Below, in pieces: positions 57,226 to 64,000 of a stretch of 64,000 nucleotides of DNA. The notes under the pieces are model-generated. The model had not been told where the DNA came from. It searched no databases and saw only the letters and a list, made by a program, of their open reading frames with translations. Made by a program: the position numbers and the translations under genes. Every line of letters begins with the position of its first letter. The stretch's first letter is position 1. The stretch spans positions 310,001 to 374,000 of the forward strand of contig CANOQG010000002.1 of NCBI GenBank assembly GCA_947568835.1. The letters run 5' to 3'. Source of the DNA: Protonemura montana (Eukaryota > Arthropoda > Insecta > Plecoptera > Nemouridae).

Positions 57226-57253
57226 CTAGCAGTACCCGATGCCTAACGGCACC
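57226..57253 (-). other. Helitron 3' terminus of M11
   Basis: Hairpin with GGCATC arm, eight bases, CTAG; TTAACC of A10 follows on the - strand. Confidence 0.8.
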
Positions 57254-57311
57254 TTACGATTTTGAGGGAGTGGGCATTTTAGTTTAAACGTGTCTCGAGT
57301 TTTCTTTGAAA

Positions 57312-60012
57312 GAAAACAATTCGAATCCAAAGAAACCCTAAGAAAACCATAAAATTCCATTCCATACAATACAATACCATAAAATGCCATAAAATACCAA
57401 ACAAACCCATAAAATACCAAACAATATCATACAATACCAAAGGGGACCTAGAATACCATACAATACAATAGAATACCATACAATACCATACAATACCATA
57501 GAATACCTAAAAATACCAAACTGTATCATCGAATACCATTCAATACATAACAACACCATTAAGTATCTTCTTATACCATAGAAATCCATTGAAACTCATA
57601 AAATACCAGAGGATACCAAAAAATACCATAAAAAATATAAAAACCCATAGGAACATATAGAATACCAAACCATTCCATACAACATCATAGGATACCAAAT
57701 AATACTATCGAATACCTCCAAATACCATAGAGAACCATATTATATCAAAGAAACCCATAAAATTTCATAGAATACCATCCAAAAACATTTAATACCATAC
57801 ACTTCCAAACAAAACCAAACAATACCATACAATACCATAGAATACCAAACAATACCATAGAATACCATGCAATATCATAGAAATCCATAGAATACCATAC
57901 AATACCCTACACTGTCAAAGAATACCATAAAAAACCATAGAATACCATACAATGCCATACAATATCATAGAATTCCATAGAATACCATAGAATACCATAC
58001 AATATCAAAGAATACCATAGAATACCAAAGAATACCAAAGAATACCAAAGAATACCATAGAATACTAAAGAATACCATAGTATACCAAAAGAATACCAAA
58101 GGATACCAAAGAATACCATAGAATACCATAGAATACCAAATAATTCCATAGAACTCCATAGAATACCATAGAATATCATAGAATACCATTGAATGCCATA
58201 GAATACCATAGAACACAAAAGAATACCATAGAACACCATAAAAGACCATAGAATACCATAGATTATCATAGAATACCAAAAAACTCTATAGAATACCATA
58301 GTTTATAAAAGAATACTATAGAACTCCATAGAATACCAAAGAATACCATAGGATACTATAGAATACCATACAATATCATAGAATACCAAAGAACTCCATA
58401 GAATACCATAGAATATTATAAAATTCCATAGAATACCATAGGATACCAAAGAATACAATAGAATACCATAGAATACCATAGAATACCAAAGAACACCAAA
58501 GAATACCATAGAACACAATAGAATACCATAGAATACCATAGCACACCCAAGAACACCATAGAACACCATAGAACACCATAGTATACCATAGAACACCATA
58601 GAACACAATAAAATACCATAAAACACCATAGCACACCATAGAACACCATAGAATACCATCAACTCCATATAATACCATAGAACTCCGTAAAATATTATAA
58701 AATACCATAGAATACCATAGAATACCATATAATATTATATTATACAAAAGAATACCATAGAATACCATAGAATACCGTAGAAGACTATAGAATACCATAC
58801 AATATCATAGAATACCATATAACTCCATAGAATACCATTAAATACCATAGAATACCATATAATACCATAGAATACCATAAAATACCATACAATATCATAG
58901 AATACTATAGAACTTCATAGCATATTATAGAATACCATAGAATACCATAGAATACCATAGAACACCATAGAACACCATAGAACACCATAGAACACCATAG
59001 AATACCAAATAATACCTTAGAATACCATACAATACCATACAATACCATACAATACCAAACAATACCATAGAATACCATAGAATATTATAGAATACCATAG
59101 AATACCATAGAATACAATAGAATACCATAAAACACCATAGAACACCATAGAACACCATAGAACACCATAGAACACCATAGAATACCATAGAATACCATAG
59201 AATACCATAGAATACAAAATAATACCATAGAATATCATAGAATACCATAGAATACCATAGAATACCAAAAAATACCATAGAATACCATAGAATACCATAA
59301 AATACCATAAAATACCAAATAATACCATAGAATATCATAAAATACCATAGAATATCATAGAATACCATAGAATACCATAGAATACCATAGAATACCATAT
59401 AATACAATAGAATATCATAGAATACCATAGAATACCATAAAATACCATAGAATTCCGAAGTTTATAATAGAATAACATAGAATATCATAGAATATCATAG
59501 AATACCATAGTTTATGATAGAATAACATAGAATTCCATAGAATACCATAGAATACCATATAATACCATAAAATACCATAGAATACAATAGAATACCAAAG
59601 CATACCAAAGTTTATAATAGAGAACCATAGAATACCATAGAATACCATAGAATACCATAGAATACCATTGAATACCATAGAATACCATAGATTACCATAG
59701 AATACCATAGAACTCCATAGAATACCATAGAATACCATAGAATACCATAGAATACCATAGAATACAATTGAATACTATAGAATACCATAGAATACCATAG
59801 AATACCATAGAATACCATAGAATTCCATAGAATACTGTCGTATACTATAGAATGCCATACAATTTCATTCAATACCATACAATATCAAACAATAATATTC
59901 AAAACCATCCAATAACATCCAATACCATAGAATACCATAGAATACCATACATTACAATAAAATACCATACAACACCATGCAGTATAATACAATCATATAC
60001 AATACCATACAA
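57312..60012 (-). repeat. 10-bp satellite array on - strand
   Basis: About 2.7 kb. The edge at 57312-57830 is decayed and alignable to 900-1399. The other edge (59640-60012) matches the start of M5's array, including near-perfect units and the CAATTGAATAC variant near 59765. Confidence 0.95.
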
Positions 60013-60758
60013 TGTCGAGATCAATCAAGTGACTCTTTTGTATCTTGCTAGCCGAACACCAACAATATTTTTGATACTTTACTTTACTAAAACACTTTTA
60101 AATCATCGTGAAAAAGACGTAGCAGGATGTAAAACTGTATTTGAACAATAGAAGCCAATTTCACACGTTTTTCCGTTCAGTTTTGGAGATTTTGAAATTG
60201 AATTTGACATTGACGTTGACTTTGACGTTTAAATTTGACGTTTGAATTTCCTGAATGCACTGCCGAAAAGATACATTCACGATTTCGTACACCTTGAAGT
60301 GGTGTCAAAAAAGCAAACAATTGATCAAAGCTGTCAGTTTATTAGCAAAATTAATTCTTTTTCACGTTAAACGATCGCAATTGAATGTGTTTTCGCTCAA
60401 TTACATCAACAACTTTATTACGAATGCATGAAAAATCACCGCAAAGCTCGAGGCTAGAAAAACTTGAGTATTAAAATAGTTATAAAATCGAGCTGCATCG
60501 CCTGGCTCTGAGATATCTTGCCGTCATATTTAGCAACTTTTCACCATGAAAACGATTTTTAATCGCTGTGAAAATGTCGCACGCCAATGTAAAAGTTAAT
60601 TCTGAAAAATTCTAGCCCATTTCCGTACGTTTTGAGTCTCATTTCGCAATTTCCATAACCAGTAGAGCGGCCGGTTACATCCCAGCCACCCACCCAGCCA
60701 GCTACCCACAAACTAAAAAGTTGAACATCACAATTTTAAAGCTTTTATATAAGGTTAA
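60013..60758 (-). repeat. Unit A, copy A11
   Basis: Full-length unit A starting TTAACC at 60758, with the ACGTCAA cluster near 60200-60245. Confidence 0.8.
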
Positions 60759-60786
60759 CTAGCAGTACCCGATGCCTAACGGCACC
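60759..60786 (-). other. Helitron 3' terminus of RepHel module M12
   Basis: Hairpin with GGCATC arm, eight bases, CTAG; identical to the M3 and M4 ends. Confidence 0.85.
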
Positions 60787-61617
60787 TGTTGTTCTTATCC
60801 CGAGTGGTTTTATTTTAGTATTAGTATTGTCTTTGAACTTGGATTAACAATGACAAATAGCTCACTACTATTTTTCTAGTACCCTATGCCCATAGGGCAT
60901 ATGCCGATAGGATAGATCATGACAAAAATATATGGGCCTAGGCCAAAATTTAGTCCCTAAGCCCTGGGACCGAACTGAGACTTAACACTTAATGTAGCCT
61001 CTACGCATACATTTAAAAAACTTTTATGGGACAACAAAATAAAGTACTGAAAAAATGGCGAGAAAACAAAGTATTATGCCCTTACGACTTGATATACCAT
61101 ACTATGCCTGATTTCCGCCAGTACCTTCAACGATGATGGCTAACCAGCAGCATTGCTTATAAGGACACAACCATTTGGTGTGCTTTTTGGACAGAAAGGA
61201 ATCATTACAAATATTTTTGGTTTGGTTTCAGTGACGAAGGTTTTTTTTTGAAGATTAAACAAAAAAAAATGTACCTATTAATTATTGTAATTTTTATTTG
61301 CCAATATTATGATCATTCTTACAAATATAAGAAATATTCACATGTTTACGACGATTTGCGTTGAAAACTTTGACCATTTGAAAGCAACAGTAAATTCAGA
61401 CCAGCCATGTCGCAGTATCGCCACTGTTCATCCGTAATTGAAAGTAATCTCCGCAATGGTGCCATGAAGAAGTTCCTTCTCCACGATTAGCAGGGGGAGG
61501 GGCTGTCTAAAACAAAATAAAAAAAGACGGCAAGAGAGAGGCACCATTCTTGGAGAAATAAAAAGTTTCTAAATGTATTCAAGCTGTTAATTGAGAGAAT
61601 TTTAAAAATAATTGTTA
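60787..61617 (-). other. Conserved 3' region of RepHel module M12
   Basis: Counterpart of 14816-15650. The short Cys-containing ORF of M3 is interrupted here by a stop (TGGTCTGAATT on the - strand, near 61390), and the C-tract is interrupted (CAGCCCC). Confidence 0.5.
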
Positions 61618-61644
61618 TGCCGGGGCCCCCATCCCGCCCCGGCA
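61618..61644 (-). other. GC-rich hairpin 3' of RepHel copy 4
   Basis: Same 9-bp stem and 9-base loop as in the other three modules. Confidence 0.75.
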
Positions 61645-61738
61645 GCATGGCGATCGTCGCACACTACATCGCCTCTGCCTTACACTATCAAAGATTGTGC
61701 AGCCCGTTGCAAGCAACAGGAATCTCTGATGTGCGGAC

Positions 61739-62000
61739 ATGCAAGGATTCATGCAAGGATCAACTGTGTCGGATAGGTAGGATGCATTGTTCAGTTTTTA
61801 GACTGGTGCAATGCTATCATGCTTGGTGGTTAGTTGGTTTGGCATTCCAAGATAGAATCAAGAAGAGAGATGCAAGGATTCATGCAAGGATCAACTGTGT
61901 CGGATAGGTAGGATGCATTGTTCAGTTTTTAGACTGATGCAATGCTATCATGCTTGGTTGTTAGTTGGTTTGGCATTCCAAGATGGAATCAAGAAAAGAG
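61739..62000 (-). repeat. 131-bp tandem duplication unique to M12
   Basis: The segment starting ATGCAAGGATTCATGC at 61739 is repeated from 61870. The two units differ by a few bases. The breakpoints lie at a short ATGCAAGG/GAGA-type sequence. The other three modules have one unit. Confidence 0.85.
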
Positions 62001-62055
62001 AAACATGCAGTAAAAAGACCGACACGAAAGTAAGATTGTGACCTTAAAAAAATTG

Positions 62056-62525
62056 CAAACATGCAGATAGAAAACAGCAGGTTGCATAACTATTAACTAC
62101 TTACTTACCAACTACTACTACTTACTACTTAGTAACTACTTTACTAAATCTATGATTTTTTTTTTGTTTTTTTGTTTTTTTGAACATGCATGACATGCAG
62201 ATAGAAAACAGCAGGTTGCATAACTATTAACTACTTACTAACCAACTACTACTACTTACTACTTAGTAACTACTTTACTAAATCTATGATTTTTTTTTTT
62301 TTTTTTGTTTTTTTGAACATGCATGACATGCAGATGGAAAACAGCAGGTTGCATAACTATCAACTACTTGCTTACCAACTACTACTACTTACTACTTAGT
62401 AACTACTTTACTAAATGTACGATATGTTTTTTTATTTATTTATTTATTTTTTTGGAACATGCATGACATGCAGATGGAAAACAGCAGGCTGCATTTCTAA
62501 TACTATTAGTTAGAAGTAACTACTT
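62056..62525 (-). repeat. ~136-bp tandem repeat 3' of RepHel copy 4
   Basis: About 3.5 units, with T-tract length changes, including a TTTATTTATTTATTT tract near 62430-62447. Confidence 0.85.
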
Positions 62526-62836
62526 TACTAAATGTATGTACAATATAATCTATCAATTAATTTACATGCATAATTGTCTAGCTCTGGGAGGAGCAGTTCC
62601 GTTAGAGTGTCCACATGCGAGCGCAATGGTCGTGAAGTTAAAGGGCTATGCGGCGTCCGGTGCTTTATACCTGCAGCAGAAAAGCGTGTCAGCATGGTGA
62701 AATATATGGGAATTGGGTTGCTACCTGCCGTGCTAGTCACGGTTCCTGGTCTGCCCTACCTAGCCTTACTGAATTTAAATTTATCTAGGAAATGTTACCG
62801 CTATTGCAAATGTAAGGGATAGTACAATGATAGGAT
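62526..62836 (-). other. RepHel copy 4 immediate 3' flank
   Basis: Counterpart of 13726-14034. No gene called. Confidence 0.4.
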
Positions 62837-64000
62837 TTAGGAGGAGGAGGCGTCCATTGGAACTTCTTCATTCGCATCCGATACAGCGAGTTGACTAAGA
62901 GACTGCTCAAGGGCCTGCTGGTCAGCCTCTTGATAGCCACTACGCGAGGAAGGATCCGCTGCCTGGTGGTCCGGCGCATGAATCTCGAGCACCTCCTGGT
63001 ACACGATGTTCTTGGTGAAGGTGGTGTTGCTCAAAACGATCAACTTGCCCTGCGCCTCGTTACCGGCGACTGCCACGAAGATCGAGTCCAAAGAGCGAGC
63101 CCGAGAAAGCGCCACGTATAGCTGACCGTGTCCGAATACTGGTTTTTCTAAATGAATTCCCACCCTCTTTAAAGATTGCCCCTGGGCTTTATTGATGGTC
63201 ATGGCGAATGCCAGACGGATCGGAAACTGGCGCCTTGTCATCGTAAAGGGCATGCCAATGTCCGAGGGAGTTAGGTTGACTCTACATAGGAAAGTGCGTC
63301 GTCCCGCACAGCGCCCTCCGATGATCCTGCAGTCGATCACGTGCTCGTGGAGTGCTACAACGCTTAGTCGAGTCCCATTGCATAGGCCGGCTCTCACGTT
63401 GACGTTCCTCATGAGCATCACGATTGCATGAACTTTCAGACGAAGCTTGTGCGGTGGCATCCCGGATGGCGTTAATGAATTTAGATATTCTACGGGATAA
63501 TCGGTAGCCAAAACGTCGCCATCTTCGCCTTCACTGACATCGACAGTGTCGGCGCTGCAGTATTCGAACACGTCACCTTCGAGGCGCTCAAGAACGTTGT
63601 CATTGATGTTCAAAGACTCCACGTTCTTCGGGCAGAGGATGGCATGGTCTTGCATCACGGCCATCTCGGCAGCACTAATGCTCGTGCCGAAGACGGCGTC
63701 AATGACGCAGTCCACGACGCATTGGACAGGTAATGCGATGGTGTCATCCGGGAGGTGGCAGTCATTCAAAATCTCGCCGTTTCCGACACGCAAGAGCCAC
63801 TCGACGAACTCTACTTCGCCTGGGTTGGCGCGCATGTTCGCGCGCAGCTCGAGGGTGCGGAACAACGACCAAAGCGCGCCACGCTTAATGCATTGCTCGA
63901 CAATGGTCGTTCGGTTGCCATTTCGAACGACTGGGAGGCACTGCCTAAAATCTCCGCCGATAACGATCACCTTTCCGCCGAACGGACGCTCATCGTTGGT
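62837..64000 (-). CDS. Helitron Rep/helicase (RepHel) copy 4, C-terminal 387 aa (cut by window)
   Basis: The frame is open from the window edge to the stop at 62837-62839 and covers the second half of the PIF1-type helicase: GGDFRQCLPVV, INKAQGQS, YVALSRAR and the acidic MDASSS end. Three differences from copy 3 were seen (VNV for VDV, VLSN for VSSN, ANEE for ADEE), none in a catalytic motif. The Walker A, Rep and N-terminal regions would lie beyond 64000. No internal start should be assumed. Confidence 0.93.
   Translation of the reverse strand, partial: TNDERPFGGKVIVIGGDFRQCLPVVRNGNRTTIVEQCIKRGALWSLFRTLELRANMRANPGEVEFVEWLLRVGNGEILNDCHLPDDTIALPVQCVVDCVIDAVFGTSISAAEMAVMQDHAILCPKNVESLNINDNVLERLEGDVFEYCSADTVDVSEGEDGDVLATDYPVEYLNSLTPSGMPPHKLRLKVHAIVMLMRNVNVRAGLCNGTRLSVVALHEHVIDCRIIGGRCAGRRTFLCRVNLTPSDIGMPFTMTRRQFPIRLAFAMTINKAQGQSLKRVGIHLEKPVFGHGQLYVALSRARSLDSIFVAVAGNEAQGKLIVLSNTTFTKNIVYQEVLEIHAPDHQAADPSSRSGYQEADQQALEQSLSQLAVSDANEEVPMDASSS

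Larger units (their letters stand above)
57226..60758 (-). mobile_element. Module M11: non-autonomous Helitron, unit A + satellite
   Basis: 3533 bp on the - strand: unit A (60758-60013), satellite (60012-57312), tail, CTAG at 57229-57226. It sits between two RepHel modules (M12 and M10); on the left, M3 and M4 adjoin with nothing between, so module order differs between the two chains. Confidence 0.7.
60759..64000 (-). mobile_element. Module M12: 3' part of an autonomous Helitron with RepHel copy 4
   Basis: The window ends inside the gene. Visible parts, read on the - strand, are the last 387 codons of RepHel, the 3' flank, the ~136-bp repeats, a private 131-bp duplication, the GC hairpin, the conserved 3' region and CTAG at 60762-60759. 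TTAACC of A11 follows. Confidence 0.75.

Overview
This window is eukaryotic, repeat-rich DNA that looks like part of a heterochromatic or satellite-rich block of an invertebrate animal genome; the sequence alone does not fix the species. I see no host gene, tRNA or rRNA. Nearly all of it can be explained by one family of rolling-circle transposons (Helitrons) and the simple satellites they carry. The only long genes are four copies of a GC-rich Rep/helicase (RepHel) gene: 7975-13725 (+, 1916 aa), 20489-25963 (+, 1824 aa), 45845-51319 (-, 1824 aa) and 62837-64000 (-, cut by the window edge). The three complete copies have intact HUH nuclease, two-tyrosine and PIF1-type helicase motifs.

The window reads as a chain of head-to-tail modules. 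Each module starts with TTAACCTTATATAAAAG and a shared ~520-750 bp block (here 'unit A'). It ends with a ~28 bp terminus made of a small hairpin, eight bases and CTAG, which is the classic Helitron 3' end. Ten times CTAG is followed directly by the next TTAACC. Left half (+ strand): M0 (1-1482), M1 (1483-4790), M2 (4791-5544, truncated), M3 (5545-15678, RepHel 1), M4 (15679-27913, RepHel 2), M5 (27914-30355), M6 (30356-31156, interrupted). Right half (- strand): M7 (35430-31157), M8 (39202-35431), M9 (43899-39203), M10 (57225-43900, RepHel 3), M11 (60758-57226), M12 (beyond 64000 to 60759, RepHel 4). The orientation flips at 31156/31157, where the 3' end of M7 sits in an A|T dinucleotide inside the satellite of M6. 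The right half therefore looks like a concatemer that inserted into the left one.

Between unit A and the 3' end each module carries interchangeable cargo. It is either a 10-bp satellite (TATGGTATTC, 0.3-3.3 kb), alone or after a second shared block ('unit C'), or the RepHel gene. In M4 and M10 the gene is preceded by a 5-bp AGCAT satellite and a 41-bp satellite; in M3 by a short 10-bp array. M4 and M10 form a 12-13 kb inverted repeat whose length difference is explained by the satellite arrays.

Functionally, RepHel would supply the nicking and unwinding activities, and the shared ends would let the satellite-bearing modules move in trans. In three copies the gene has a likely non-coding first exon, an intron ending immediately before the ATG, CRE-like TGACGTCA palindromes, a tandem 69-bp coding repeat (7 versus 3 units), a ~136-bp tandem repeat after the stop and a strong GC-rich hairpin. 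The many decapeptide and pentapeptide repeat ORFs are by-products of satellites whose period is not a multiple of three.
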